Assembly (NCBI GenBank): GCA_947489705.1 | Contig: CANLEQ010000004.1 | Span: forward strand, 124,001 to 188,000 | DNA from: an uncultured Paracoccaceae bacterium | Lineage (GTDB): Bacteria; Pseudomonadota; Alphaproteobacteria; Rhodobacterales; Rhodobacteraceae | Direction: 5' to 3' | Length of the DNA stretch: 64,000 nucleotides | Shown: in pieces, positions 29,832-39,605 of the stretch | How positions within the stretch are numbered: position 1 is the stretch's first letter | How the letters are laid out: the number at the start of each line of letters is the position of its first letter | Position numbers and translations under genes: made by a program | Notes under the pieces: generated by a model | What the model saw: only the letters and a program-made list of their open reading frames with translations | What the model was told of the DNA's origin: nothing | The model's database searches: none

Positions 29832-30241
29832 CAATTCCCCTTGAGAAGACGACCCGCAGGCGTGTTTCGTGCGATTTCCTCGCGGCCAACCTGACAATAG
29901 CCCGCGCTCGTGCCTTCGGTAGCCCCCCGCGCGGATAAATCTTCCCGGATTTCCGCCCTCAGAGCGTCCTTGGCGGCGTCGTCCCTTTCGAGGGCCTTCA
30001 CGTCGGCCTCGGTATACCCGTTCTCGCGGGCATAGCTTTCGAGGGACTTCAACATGGAATAGGCGCGGATCAAGCGGGGACTGATATCGGGGCAGTTCTT
30101 GCGGATCTCATCCGCAAGACCGATGGCATAGAATCCATCTCGAACGACCTGGTTTTCGCGAAGGGGAACCTGTTGCGCGGCCAGGGGCAACGCCGATCCC
30201 GCAACCATCATGGCAAAGGCAAGCAGTCTGGTGATTGGCAT
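29831..30241 (-). CDS. DUF5333-like periplasmic protein
   Basis: A 136-residue protein with a signal peptide (MPITRLLAFAMMVAGSALPL, cleaved near AAQQ). The mature helical domain reads GLADEIRKNCPDISPRLIRA, later YTEADVKALERDDAAKD and SAGYCQVGREEIARNTPAGR, with cysteines 50 and 116 able to pair. This pattern matches my memory of the Rhodobacteraceae family DUF5333, of unknown function. The start at 30241 is preferred over an ATG six codons upstream because GGAG is well placed. It is coupled to the next secreted protein by a 1-base overlap. Confidence 0.75.
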   Translation of the reverse strand: MPITRLLAFAMMVAGSALPLAAQQVPLRENQVVRDGFYAIGLADEIRKNCPDISPRLIRAYSMLKSLESYARENGYTEADVKALERDDAAKDALRAEIREDLSARGATEGTSAGYCQVGREEIARNTPAGRLLKGN

Positions 30242-30341
30242 GGGGGTCTCCGTCGTCATGCATTGAGGCGTTGCCCGAACATATGCGGCCATTCCTCAAT
30301 AAAGAGCGAAAAGTCGCCTATTCAAGCCGCAAACGGACATG

Positions 30342-30686
30342 TTACCGTATCACGCAACGGCCGCTGACGCGGACGCGTCCGTCAGCTTGCCGGGCGATGG
30401 ACCAGTTGTCACCCGCACCTTGCCAGTCGATCCGCGACGACCCGAATCTTCTTAGGCAATATCGCGTACCCTCGTAACGCGCCGACTCACGCCAGGCATC
30501 GAGAGGCGCCCCTTCCGTCCGTACGAGAACGGCGAAATCCGCGGCTCCCCGCTCCACATTCAGGCGGGCGTCGAACGGCAGCGGCGCCTCGGGATATCCG
30601 CTGCCTGAGAACGGGCTGAGACGCTGGAGCGCGCCGCATCCCGACAGAAGCGTCAGGCACAAGCATCCCAAAATCAGTCGGGTCAC
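30342..30686 (-). CDS. Small lipoprotein of unknown function
   Basis: A 114-residue protein with a GTG start and a type II signal peptide: MTRLILGCLCLTLLSGC with lipobox LLSGC and lipidated Cys17. The mature part contains a strand-rich domain (FDARLNVERGAADFAVLVRT) and two further cysteines (Cys77, Cys111). GAGGG lies about nine bases upstream of the GTG. It probably sits at the inner face of the outer membrane or on the periplasmic side. The nuoF stop lies about 190 bases upstream, a gap with no convincing gene. Confidence 0.72.
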   Translation of the reverse strand: MTRLILGCLCLTLLSGCGALQRLSPFSGSGYPEAPLPFDARLNVERGAADFAVLVRTEGAPLDAWRESARYEGTRYCLRRFGSSRIDWQGAGDNWSIARQADGRVRVSGRCVIR

Positions 30687-30878
30687 GTGACATTCCCTCT
30701 TCGCGGTGACGCAAAGGCGTCTCTCTTGCCGATACCTTGGCGGCGGAAGAGGCGCAATTGCCGCCCTTCCCTTTCTCCGGGGAAGCTCACCTGAGCGAAA
30801 AAACCGGATCGGTGCATCGTGTACCCACGGCGAAGGCCATGCGATGTCGCAAGGGTCCGTCGCCGAGGATCGCTGCCG

Positions 30879-32165
30879 TCACTCTGCGGCGACCGGGGCG
30901 CGCTTCGAGGCGATCCGATCCGCGATTTCGCCACGGAAATGGCGGATCAATCCCTGGATCGGCCATGCGGCGGCGTCGCCCAACGCACAGATCGTATGTC
31001 CCTCGACCTGTTTGGTCACGTCGAGCAGCATGTCGATCTCCGACGGCTCCGCATCGCCCTTCACCAGCCGATCCATGACCCGCATCATCCAGCCGGCACC
31101 TTCGCGGCACGGCGTGCATTGCCCGCAGCTTTCGTGCTTGTAGAACGCGCTGAGCCGCCAGATCGCCTTGATGATGTCGGTCGACTGATCCATCACGATT
31201 ACGGCGGCCGTCCCAAGGCCGGATTTCTGCTCTTTCAACCAGTCGAAATCCATGATCGCACCGTCGCGCATGGTACTGGCCGGCAGGCAGGGCACCGAGG
31301 ATCCGCCCGGGATCACCGCCTTGAGGTTGTCCCAACCGCCCCGGATGCCGCCGCAATGGCGCTCGATCAGCTCCTCGAACGAAATCGACATCGCCTCCTC
31401 GACGACGCAGGGATTGTTGACGTGACCCGAGACGGCGAAGAGCTTGGTGCCCGCGTTGTTCTCGCGTCCGAAACTCGAGAACCAGGATGCGCCGCGGCGC
31501 AGGATCGTCGGCACCACGGCAATCGATTCCACGTTGTTGACCGTGGTCGGACAGCCGTAGAGACCGGCGCCTGCCGGGAAGGGCGGCTTCATCCGTGGCA
31601 TGCCCTTCTTGCCCTCGAGACTTTCCAGCAGAGCCGTTTCCTCACCGCAGATATAGGCTCCGGCGCCATGCGTGAGATAGAGGTCGAAATCCCACCCCGA
31701 ACCGGCGGCGTTCTTGCCCAGAAGGCCGTCGTCATAGGCCGCGTCGATCGCCGCCTGGAGCGCTTCGCGTTCGCGGATGTATTCGCCGCGGATATAGATG
31801 TAGCAGGCATGCGCATTCATCGCGAACGACGCGATCAGGCATCCCTCGATCAGGGTATGCGGATCGTGGCGCATGATTTCCCGGTCCTTGCAGGTCCCAG
31901 GCTCCGATTCGTCGGCGTTGACGACCAGGTAAGACGGCCGGCCGTCGGATTCCTTGGGCATGAACGACCATTTCACGCCCGTGGGAAATCCCGCGCCGCC
32001 CCGCCCGCGCAGGCCGGAATCCTTCATCTCCTGAACGATCCAGTCCCGGCCCTTTTTTATCAGGTCGCCCGTTCCGTCCCAGTGGCCGCGTGACTTGGCC
32101 CCGGCAAGAGACCGATCCTTGCGGCCGTAGATATTCGTGAAAATACGATCCTTGTCGTCCAGCAT
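30879..32165 (-). CDS. nuoF: NADH-quinone oxidoreductase subunit F
   Basis: The 428-residue NADH-binding subunit holding FMN and [4Fe-4S] cluster N3. It shows the NADH site [16 protein letters not shown], the FMN-binding [14 protein letters not shown] and [19 protein letters not shown], and the N3 cysteines in [11 protein letters not shown] plus HTICALG. It is normal in length. It receives electrons from NADH and hands them to NuoE and NuoG. It follows the DUF5337-like gene; the exported-protein genes come after it. Confidence 0.97.
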   Translation of the reverse strand: MLDDKDRIFTNIYGRKDRSLAGAKSRGHWDGTGDLIKKGRDWIVQEMKDSGLRGRGGAGFPTGVKWSFMPKESDGRPSYLVVNADESEPGTCKDREIMRHDPHTLIEGCLIASFAMNAHACYIYIRGEYIREREALQAAIDAAYDDGLLGKNAAGSGWDFDLYLTHGAGAYICGEETALLESLEGKKGMPRMKPPFPAGAGLYGCPTTVNNVESIAVVPTILRRGASWFSSFGRENNAGTKLFAVSGHVNNPCVVEEAMSISFEELIERHCGGIRGGWDNLKAVIPGGSSVPCLPASTMRDGAIMDFDWLKEQKSGLGTAAVIVMDQSTDIIKAIWRLSAFYKHESCGQCTPCREGAGWMMRVMDRLVKGDAEPSEIDMLLDVTKQVEGHTICALGDAAAWPIQGLIRHFRGEIADRIASKRAPVAAE

Positions 32166-32211
32166 ATCCGTCTTCCTTACCTTCGGGCTGCCCGGCAGGG
32201 CCGCCAAATCG

Positions 32212-32442
32212 TTATTTCGGTTCGGCGCGCCGCCTGCGCCAGATCTGGAATGTCACGATCAACCCCCATACGAAGGCGGCGATCGCTGCGAGGTCGAAGA
32301 GGAAGACGTAGCGGACGGGCAGCCCCAGTCGTCCTCCGAGCCATTGCGCCGCGAACCACAGGATCATCGTCCCCGCCAGCACGAGGCCGACATTCCGCGC
32401 CTGCCGGGCCTCTGCCATCCGGTCGTCACCGTCCTTCGTCAT
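32212..32442 (-). CDS. DUF5337-like two-TM small protein
   Basis: A 76-residue membrane protein with a short charged N-terminus ([16 protein letters not shown]), two hydrophobic helices ([20 protein letters not shown] and [20 protein letters not shown]) and a basic end ([10 protein letters not shown]). The arrangement matches what I know of DUF5337, a Rhodobacteraceae family of unknown function found in nuo operons. The ATG at 32442 is the most likely start; a TTG ten codons upstream is possible. It lies 42 bases after the HhH-domain protein gene and 46 bases before nuoF. Confidence 0.72.
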   Translation of the reverse strand: MTKDGDDRMAEARQARNVGLVLAGTMILWFAAQWLGGRLGLPVRYVFLFDLAAIAAFVWGLIVTFQIWRRRRAEPK

Positions 32443-32484
32443 CGCGTCATCCGTCGATCCGAGCGTCTGCAACCGCGAGAGGCA

Positions 32485-33447
32485 TCAGGCGCGGTTCCCC
32501 TTCGCTTCTTGGGACGTTCCTCCGTCACGCAACTCGCGCGCCTGGGCCCGCCAGTCGTCGCGACTGGCGCGACCCGGTATACCCTCGATGCGCTCGTCTG
32601 CCCAGGCAATCTCCTGATCGGACCAGTCCGCGATCTGATCGTAATGGTAGAAGCCCCATCTGTTCAGCGTCTCTTCGAGCTTCGGCCCGATGCCCTTGAT
32701 CTTCTTGAGATCATCGGGCCCACCCTCGCGCGGTCCGTCGAGGCGTGGCGGTTCCGTCCCGATCACGGTCCGCTCGATGTCGGAGCCCTGTTCTCGCTCC
32801 GGGGTCGCATCCTCCGCCGGACGGGTCTCTGTCTCCGACTCGGCTCCCTTCCCGGCATCGTCCTTCGTCGGCGTCACTTCCGAGTTCACCGGCGTTGTGC
32901 CTGGCTGCGCGTCACGTTCGGAGATTTCGCCCGTGGATTCGGCATCGCGGCGCGGCGCCGACGAAGTCTCTTCTCGCGGATGCGGGTCCGAAAAGGGAGT
33001 ACTCCCGAACTGGTCTGCATGGGCATTCTCGACGTCCGTTACCTCACCGGGTGTGGCGCCGGCCGCGGCGTGGCGCCACGATTCGGTTGCCGGGCCGGAA
33101 ACGCCCTCATGCTCGTCCGCACCCGTCCGAGAATGCCCCGGGGCCCTTCCCGCGCTTCCGGGCTCGACGCCCGCCGTCCCCGCCTTGACCGTACGATCCC
33201 CAAGGCGGCCGTCACGCGATGCCCGCAGCGCGGCTTCCTCGCGGACGCCTGAAAGCGGCTGCTCGTTCGTCCTATGAAAACCGACGAAAAGAAAGACCGC
33301 AGCCGCAGCCGCGACGACCAGCGCCAGGAAAAGCGCCGGTGAGAACCGGAAGTCTCCGACCAACATCAATGCGACGAACGCCACGAACCCAAAACCGCCG
33401 GCCAACGCTCCGACGAGGATCAAAGAACCTTGCGACTGCTTGCTCAT
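32485..33447 (-). CDS. Membrane-anchored protein with C-terminal helix-hairpin-helix-like domain (NuoE-tail paralogue)
   Basis: A 320-residue protein. Two TM helices (~8-30 and ~37-57) anchor it. Residues ~60-240 are low-complexity, rich in E, G, T, P and D, and probably disordered. Residues 245-307 form the domain [20 protein letters not shown], then GFYHYDQIADWSDQEIAW and GRASRDDWRAQAREL. This is nearly the same as the C-terminal domain of NuoE encoded by the adjacent upstream gene and of L21. The layout suggests duplication of the NuoE tail onto a membrane anchor. It may tether or assemble complex I (inference). An SD-like GGGGTGG precedes the ATG at 33447. Confidence 0.8.
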   Translation of the reverse strand: MSKQSQGSLILVGALAGGFGFVAFVALMLVGDFRFSPALFLALVVAAAAAVFLFVGFHRTNEQPLSGVREEAALRASRDGRLGDRTVKAGTAGVEPGSAGRAPGHSRTGADEHEGVSGPATESWRHAAAGATPGEVTDVENAHADQFGSTPFSDPHPREETSSAPRRDAESTGEISERDAQPGTTPVNSEVTPTKDDAGKGAESETETRPAEDATPEREQGSDIERTVIGTEPPRLDGPREGGPDDLKKIKGIGPKLEETLNRWGFYHYDQIADWSDQEIAWADERIEGIPGRASRDDWRAQARELRDGGTSQEAKGNRA

Positions 33448-33508
33448 TTCCGTTCCACCCCTGTTCAACGGGCCGTTCCTGCCCACTGGGGAAATATCTA
33501 GCGGCGAC

Positions 33509-34867
33509 TCAGGCCTTTGTCTCCCCATCGCGGCTCAGAATGCGGGCCTGCCCCACCCAGTCGTCGCGCGTGACCCGTCCCCGGAAGCCTTCGAGGTTGC
33601 GATCGATCCATGCAATCTCACGGGACGACCAGCCGGCAATCTGATCGAAATGATAGATTCCGATGGAGTGCAACTGCTCCTCGAGCTTCGGACCGATCCC
33701 CGGGATCCGCTTGAGATCGTCCGCGGAACCGCCGCGCGGGCCATCGAGGCCTTCCGGCCTTGTTTCGTCTCCAGTGGCAACTTCGGGCGAACCGCCTTTC
33801 GAGCTTTCGCCCTCGGCATTCGCGCCGGGGTCGGTCAGACCCGGCGCGGTGCTGCCCGAAGATTCGCCGCTCAGCGGGCCTTCGCCTTCAGAGACGGACC
33901 CTTCGCGCCCGGAACCCATCGGCTCGTCGGTCTCGCCCGCCGCACGTATCTCGTCGCGCTTGGCCGAGCCCTCGGGATCGCCGATCACGCTGCCTTCGTC
34001 GGGCCGCCCTTTCTGACCCACGTCGGATTCCTGCTTGGTCATCCCCTTCTCGTTCATCGGCGTGTCCTCCGCGGGCCGCGCGCCGGGAGTCTCGCCTTCG
34101 ATACCGCCCGTGGGGCCCAGAAGGTCGTCGCGCACGTCCGGCGGCGTCGCGGCACCCGGGTGATCCGCGTCGCGCCAAGGCGTCCGGATCGGCAATTCGG
34201 TCCCGTCGATACGCTTGATCGTATCGCCCTGATCCGCCGCGAGCGTCACGCTGGCGTTGCGCTCATGGTCGGCTTCGCCCCCGAGTGAGGTCTGCCCCGC
34301 CAAGGGCTCCGAAGAGAAGCGTCCGCTTTGAGAACCCGGCGCGGGAACCTCGCCCGCCCCGAACCGGTCGATAAGCGACGCCAGGCTCTCCCCGGTCAGA
34401 TCCTCGTAGTAATCCTTGCCGATCTGGATCATCGGCGCGTTCGCGCAGGCGCCAAGGCACTCGACTTCCTCCCAGCTGAACTTGCCGTCCGGGCTCAGCT
34501 GATGGGGACGGGGCGCGATCTTCTCGCGGCAGACGGAGATCAGATCCTCCGCGCCGCAGATCATGCAGGACGTGGTGCCGCAAACCTGGATATGCGCGAC
34601 GCTCCCCACCGGTTGCAGATGGAACATGAAGTAGAACGTCGCGACCTCGAGAACCCGGATATACGCCATGTCGAGCATCCGCCCGACCTCTTCGATCGCG
34701 GGCCGGGTCAGCCACCCTTCCTGCTCCTGCGCGCGCCAGAGAAGCGGAATGACGGCCGATGCCTGGCGACCTTCGGGAAACTTGGTCATCTGCGCCTCCG
34801 CCCATTCGCGGTTCTTGTCCGTGAAGGCGAAACTTGCGGGCTGGTCGTGGTGGAGGCGTCTCAGCAT
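33509..34867 (-). CDS. nuoE: NADH-quinone oxidoreductase subunit E with a ~280-residue C-terminal extension
   Basis: Residues 1-~172 are a thioredoxin-like NuoE with the [2Fe-2S] cluster N1a cysteines Cys96, Cys101, Cys137 and Cys141 (VCGTTSC and ECLGAC). The usual protein ends near residue 170-240. Here it continues to 452, with a low-complexity, acidic, G/E/S/P-rich linker (~175-380) and a terminal domain at 383-445 ([20 protein letters not shown], then [16 protein letters not shown] and [15 protein letters not shown]). The terminal domain recurs in the next gene and in L21. The ATG at 34867 begins the conserved [15 protein letters not shown]. It lies 132 bases after nuoD. Confidence 0.95.
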   Translation of the reverse strand: MLRRLHHDQPASFAFTDKNREWAEAQMTKFPEGRQASAVIPLLWRAQEQEGWLTRPAIEEVGRMLDMAYIRVLEVATFYFMFHLQPVGSVAHIQVCGTTSCMICGAEDLISVCREKIAPRPHQLSPDGKFSWEEVECLGACANAPMIQIGKDYYEDLTGESLASLIDRFGAGEVPAPGSQSGRFSSEPLAGQTSLGGEADHERNASVTLAADQGDTIKRIDGTELPIRTPWRDADHPGAATPPDVRDDLLGPTGGIEGETPGARPAEDTPMNEKGMTKQESDVGQKGRPDEGSVIGDPEGSAKRDEIRAAGETDEPMGSGREGSVSEGEGPLSGESSGSTAPGLTDPGANAEGESSKGGSPEVATGDETRPEGLDGPRGGSADDLKRIPGIGPKLEEQLHSIGIYHFDQIAGWSSREIAWIDRNLEGFRGRVTRDDWVGQARILSRDGETKA

Positions 34868-34949
34868 CGTGGTCTTCCTATCGGGTCGGGCATTGCGCGC
34901 ACGCGATCCGGCTCCCCGGGACGGGACGCGTGCCCCATATGGGCGGGTT

Positions 34950-34977
34950 CCTATACCGGCCTCTCCCGAGCATGCAA
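34950..34977 (-). promoter_or_regulatory. Possible internal promoter before nuoE
   Basis: On the minus strand TTGCAT (34972-34977), a 16-base spacer and TATAGG (34950-34955), in the 132-base gap between nuoD and nuoE. It could boost expression of the NADH-dehydrogenase module genes. Based on sequence only. Confidence 0.25.
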
Positions 34978-34999
34978 GCACGGGAAAGGCCGCACCGGA

Positions 35000-36211
35000 T
35001 CATCGATCGATTTCGCCGAAAACGACGTCGAGCGTCCCGATGAGGGCGCTGACATCGGCCAGCTGGTGCCCCGTGGCGATGTGGTCCATGGCCTGGAGAT
35101 GGAGGAACCCCGGCGCGCGCAGCTTCGCGCGGTAGGGCTTGTTGGTGCCGTCGGACATCATGAAGACGCCGAACTCGCCCTTCGGGGCCTCGACCGCGGC
35201 ATAGGCCTCTCCGGCGGGAACGTGAAACCCTTCGGTGTAGAGCTTGAAATGGTGGATGAGCGCTTCCATCGAGGTCTTCATGTCGCCCCGCGTGGGCGGG
35301 GAGAGCTTGCCACGATGCATGATCGGGCCCTTTTCCACCCGCAGCTTCTCGCAAGCCTGTCGGATGATCTTCACCGATTCGCGCATTTCTGCCATGCGGC
35401 AGAGATAACGATCGTAGCAATCGCCGTTCTTTCCGACGGGGATCTGGAAATCGAACTCGTCGTAGCATTCGTAGGGCTGGGACCGTCGCAGGTCCCAGGC
35501 CAGACCGGAGCCGCGAACCATGACGCCGGAAAAAGCCCAGTCCTGAATGTCCTGCTCACTCACCACGCCGATATCGACGTTGCGCTGCTTGAAGATCCGG
35601 TTCTCGGTGATGAGATCGTCGATATCTTCGAGAACCTTGAGGAACGGGTCGCACCAGGCGTCGATATCCTCGATCAGCTTGTCGGGCAGGTCCTGATGCA
35701 CGCCGCCGGGCCGGAAATACGCGGCATGAAGCCGCGCGCCGCAGGCCCGCTCGTAGAAAACCATGAGCTTTTCGCGCTCTTCGAAGCCCCAGAGCGGCGG
35801 CGTCAGGGCGCCGACATCCATCGCCTGGGTGGTCACGTTCATCAGGTGATTCAGGATCCGGCCGATTTCGGAGTAGAGCACGCGGATAAGGCTGGCGCGC
35901 CGCGGCACTTCCGTTCCCGTCAGCTTCTCGATGGCCAGGCACCAGGCGTGTTCCTGGTTCATCGGCGACACGTAGTCGAGCCGGTCGAGATAGGGCAGGT
36001 TCTGCAGATAGGTGCGGCTTTCCATCAGCTTTTCGGTCCCGCGGTGCAGCAGGCCGATATGCGGGTCACACCGCTCGACGATCTCGCCGTCGAGTTCCAG
36101 GACAAGCCGCAAAACTCCATGCGCCGCAGGATGCTGCGGTCCGAAGTTCAGATTGAAGTTCCGGATCTTCTGCTCGCCGGTCAGCGCGTCTTCAAAATCT
36201 GTATCTTTCAT
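35000..36211 (-). CDS. nuoD: NADH-quinone oxidoreductase subunit D
   Basis: A 403-residue 49-kDa-type subunit derived from the hydrogenase large subunit; it forms the quinone site together with NuoB. Motifs are [36 protein letters not shown], the [10 protein letters not shown] segment and the C-terminal VFGEIDR. NuoC and NuoD are separate proteins, unlike the fused form in E. coli. Its ATG lies 17 bases after the stop of the inserted sulfotransferase gene. Confidence 0.97.
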   Translation of the reverse strand: MKDTDFEDALTGEQKIRNFNLNFGPQHPAAHGVLRLVLELDGEIVERCDPHIGLLHRGTEKLMESRTYLQNLPYLDRLDYVSPMNQEHAWCLAIEKLTGTEVPRRASLIRVLYSEIGRILNHLMNVTTQAMDVGALTPPLWGFEEREKLMVFYERACGARLHAAYFRPGGVHQDLPDKLIEDIDAWCDPFLKVLEDIDDLITENRIFKQRNVDIGVVSEQDIQDWAFSGVMVRGSGLAWDLRRSQPYECYDEFDFQIPVGKNGDCYDRYLCRMAEMRESVKIIRQACEKLRVEKGPIMHRGKLSPPTRGDMKTSMEALIHHFKLYTEGFHVPAGEAYAAVEAPKGEFGVFMMSDGTNKPYRAKLRAPGFLHLQAMDHIATGHQLADVSALIGTLDVVFGEIDR

Positions 36212-36228
36212 GGACCTAAGCCCCCTTT

Positions 36229-37194
36229 TCAGTTCGTGACGCCGGATCGCCATGATGGCGGAACCCGTGCGCCGAAGCGTTCGGCGACGAACGCGTAGGT
36301 CGGTTCAAGCGCCTGTCGCGCGGCCCGGGCGGCGTCTGCCGGCATGGGCAAAGCGTCGTGCATGCTGCGGTTCACGCGGTCTCCGGCATCGGCCGGCACG
36401 TCGTCCAGACCGAGGAACGCGGACAGGCGCGCCATCTCGGTCTCGGTCCGGATCGTTTCGTGGAAAAAATAAGCGATCCGGTCGGCCGGCACGCCCCGTT
36501 CGATCTCGGGAATGAGTTCGGCATAGGCGCTGAGGCGATGCGCATTCGACGACGGATCGCGAACCGCGTGCTCGAACGCCTCGAGAATATCGCGCCGAAC
36601 CATACCGCTCTCCCGGGTATCGGTCTGATGGATATGCTTCACACCCGACCACATCCGCTCGACAGGGTCGCGCATCACGAAGACGAACCGCGTATCGGGA
36701 TGCATCGCAGCCATGCTGCCGATGGCCTCGGCCGGCAGAAGACAATAACGCGGGGTCAATTCGCCCGCGACCGCCTGCCCCTTCCATCCCCGCATCAGGG
36801 CGCGGATATAGCTCTCGATCGAGGGATCCACGGCCAAGCGGCGCTCCGTCATCTGGATGCGCAGGAGCCCGTAGGCCGCCCGAATCCGAGCGGGGTTGGT
36901 GGTCGATCGTACCATCGCGGTCAGGGTTTTCCTGATCTGCCTGTTGCGCTTGTCGACGATTTCGGATTGGGGCTTGCCACTCTCGAGCATCGACCAGTAG
37001 TGCAATTCCTTGGCCGGGGCGACATGGCATCCCTGTGCGCGCGCCAGCATCTTGGCAAGCCAGGTGGTCGACGCCTTCTGGGTTCCAATAACGAAGAACA
37101 GGGTACGCAAGCCCGGATACCGCTTGGCCAATACGGAAGCGCCGGTCGACATCGTCGCCGGCTCAAGAACCGCATTGCCCGCGGCAAACGTCAC
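36229..37194 (-). CDS. Sulfotransferase inserted between nuoC and nuoD
   Basis: A 321-residue PAPS-dependent sulfotransferase-fold protein. The 5'-phosphosulfate loop is [18 protein letters not shown] (33-50, Lys40) and the 3'-phosphate site is [15 protein letters not shown] (170-184, Arg175, Ser183). [13 protein letters not shown] (142-154) is typical of the Sulfotransfer family that modifies carbohydrates or tyrosine. The acceptor is unknown. The GTG start overlaps the nuoC stop by four bases (GTGA), so it is probably translated with nuoC; an ATG at codon 15 is an alternative. No link between sulfation and complex I is known to me. Confidence 0.88.
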   Translation of the reverse strand: MTFAAGNAVLEPATMSTGASVLAKRYPGLRTLFFVIGTQKASTTWLAKMLARAQGCHVAPAKELHYWSMLESGKPQSEIVDKRNRQIRKTLTAMVRSTTNPARIRAAYGLLRIQMTERRLAVDPSIESYIRALMRGWKGQAVAGELTPRYCLLPAEAIGSMAAMHPDTRFVFVMRDPVERMWSGVKHIHQTDTRESGMVRRDILEAFEHAVRDPSSNAHRLSAYAELIPEIERGVPADRIAYFFHETIRTETEMARLSAFLGLDDVPADAGDRVNRSMHDALPMPADAARAARQALEPTYAFVAERFGARVPPSWRSGVTN

Positions 37195-37799
37195 GCCGTA
37201 CCCTCGGCCTTGTCGTCGCCGGGCAGGATGTAATCCGCACCCTCCCAGGGGCTCATGAAGTCGAACTGCCGATATTCCTGAACCAGGCTCACCGGCTCGT
37301 AGACCACGCGCTTGCTCACCTCGTCGTAGCGCACCTCGGTATAACCGGTGGTGGGAAAGTCCTTGCGCAGCGGATATCCGCGAAAGCCGTAATCCGTGAG
37401 GATACGCCGCAGGTCGGGATGACCCGCGAAGAGAATGCCGAACATGTCGAACACTTCGCGCTCGAACCAGTTGGCCGACGGATGCACGCTCGTGATCGAG
37501 GGGGCCATCTCGTCCTCGCGGATTTCGGTCTTCAGACGAACGCGGTGGTTCTGGTACATCGACAGGAAGTGATACACTAGATCGAACCGCGATTCACGCG
37601 ACGGATGGTCGATCGCGGTAATGTCGATGAGCGTCGAGAACTGGCAAGTCCGGTCGGTCTTCAGGAACTCGACGAAAGAGACGAGCGAACTGCGCGACAC
37701 ATGGATCGTCAATTCGCCCAGCGCCACTTCGTAACCCATGACGCAATCGGGGCGCCGCGCCTTGATGTGCTCGCCGAGTTCTCTCAAAGCTTCAGGCAT
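37191..37799 (-). CDS. nuoC: NADH-quinone oxidoreductase subunit C
   Basis: A 202-residue 30-kDa-type subunit. It shows the family region [24 protein letters not shown] and [14 protein letters not shown] near the C-terminus, and the N-terminal domain [20 protein letters not shown]. It is normal in length for a stand-alone NuoC. It starts 12 bases after nuoB and overlaps the sulfotransferase gene by four bases. Confidence 0.97.
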   Translation of the reverse strand: MPEALRELGEHIKARRPDCVMGYEVALGELTIHVSRSSLVSFVEFLKTDRTCQFSTLIDITAIDHPSRESRFDLVYHFLSMYQNHRVRLKTEIREDEMAPSITSVHPSANWFEREVFDMFGILFAGHPDLRRILTDYGFRGYPLRKDFPTTGYTEVRYDEVSKRVVYEPVSLVQEYRQFDFMSPWEGADYILPGDDKAEGTA

Positions 37800-37811
37800 G
37801 ATGGACGCTCC

Positions 37812-38807
<996 letters not shown>

Positions 38808-38855
38808 TCAGATGAGCGCAGAGGGGTCCGGGACGCGCGCCTCAACGGGTCGTGA

Positions 38856-39542
38856 TCAGGCGCTTTCCGCAGTTTCCCATGCCGGATAGAAGTCCCGCGC
38901 ATAGAGAAGCTCGGCACCCGGCGGCGGCAAAGATCGCAAGAAGCTCTCGCGCTCGGTGATCTGGTCGTACCAACGGGCGACTTCGGGAAAGCCGTCGAGC
39001 TTCGCGAAATGGCGCGCCATGTAGACCGCCTGCCCCACCGAGATGTCGGCCGCAGAAAAGCCGCTCGTCAGCAGGTAGTCGCGGTTCTCGACCGGCGTCG
39101 ACAACCGCGCTTCGATCGCCGCGAAACACTTCTCGAGCCGCTTGGCCTCGAGCTTCATGACGATGGGCGACCGCATGGAATCCTCATAGAGGATCACGTG
39201 CTGCTGGGTCAGCGCGGCGGCATGCTGGCTGATCGTCTCCGCGAAGTGCAGCCATACGAGAAAATCCGGCCGGTCGATATCGCCCGGCGGCCGGCCGAGG
39301 CCGCGATCGGCGAAGCGTTCGCAGAGGATTTCGGTGATGGCACCAGTCTCCCAGATGACTTCGCCGTCGAGTTCCAGCGCCGGCACCCGGCCCGCAGGGT
39401 TCAGCGAAAGATATTCTGGCTCCCGCAGGGAACGGTCGAACGGACGCACGCGGAGCTGGAAATCGACGTCAAGCTCGTGCAGCAGCCAAAGAGAGCGCAT
39501 GGACCGCGTCTGGTGACAGTGATGAAGGGTGATCATGGGCAT
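38856..39542 (-). CDS. Glutathione S-transferase family protein
   Basis: A 228-residue cytoplasmic GST with an N-terminal thioredoxin-like domain (ITLHHCHQTRSMRSLWLLHE, cis-proline region NPAGRVPAL, glutathione gamma-Glu contact ETGAITEIL) and an all-helical C-terminal domain (SAADISVGQAVYMARHF). The sequence around CHQTRS resembles the serine/cysteine region of beta- or zeta-like bacterial GSTs. The substrate is unknown. An ATG two codons in (39536) has better Shine-Dalgarno spacing and may be the true start. It stands between mccA and nuoA, ~150 bases upstream of the latter. Confidence 0.87.
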   Translation of the reverse strand: MPMITLHHCHQTRSMRSLWLLHELDVDFQLRVRPFDRSLREPEYLSLNPAGRVPALELDGEVIWETGAITEILCERFADRGLGRPPGDIDRPDFLVWLHFAETISQHAAALTQQHVILYEDSMRSPIVMKLEAKRLEKCFAAIEARLSTPVENRDYLLTSGFSAADISVGQAVYMARHFAKLDGFPEVARWYDQITERESFLRSLPPPGAELLYARDFYPAWETAESA

Positions 39543-39605
39543 CCTGTCTCGGGGATCATCCCGTCCCCCTAGCAGAGCCTCGGGGGCGTGACCATAACGC
39601 GGCGC

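Noticed and set aside
29482-29889. An alternative frame of 135 codons over the small secreted protein
   Set aside because: The chosen frame has a clear signal peptide and a TGATG coupling with the upstream gene; this one has neither.
30683-30934. An 83-codon minus-strand frame between nuoF and the lipoprotein gene
   Set aside because: Overlaps the nuoF end in another frame, has arginine/serine-rich composition typical of shadows, and has no ribosome site.
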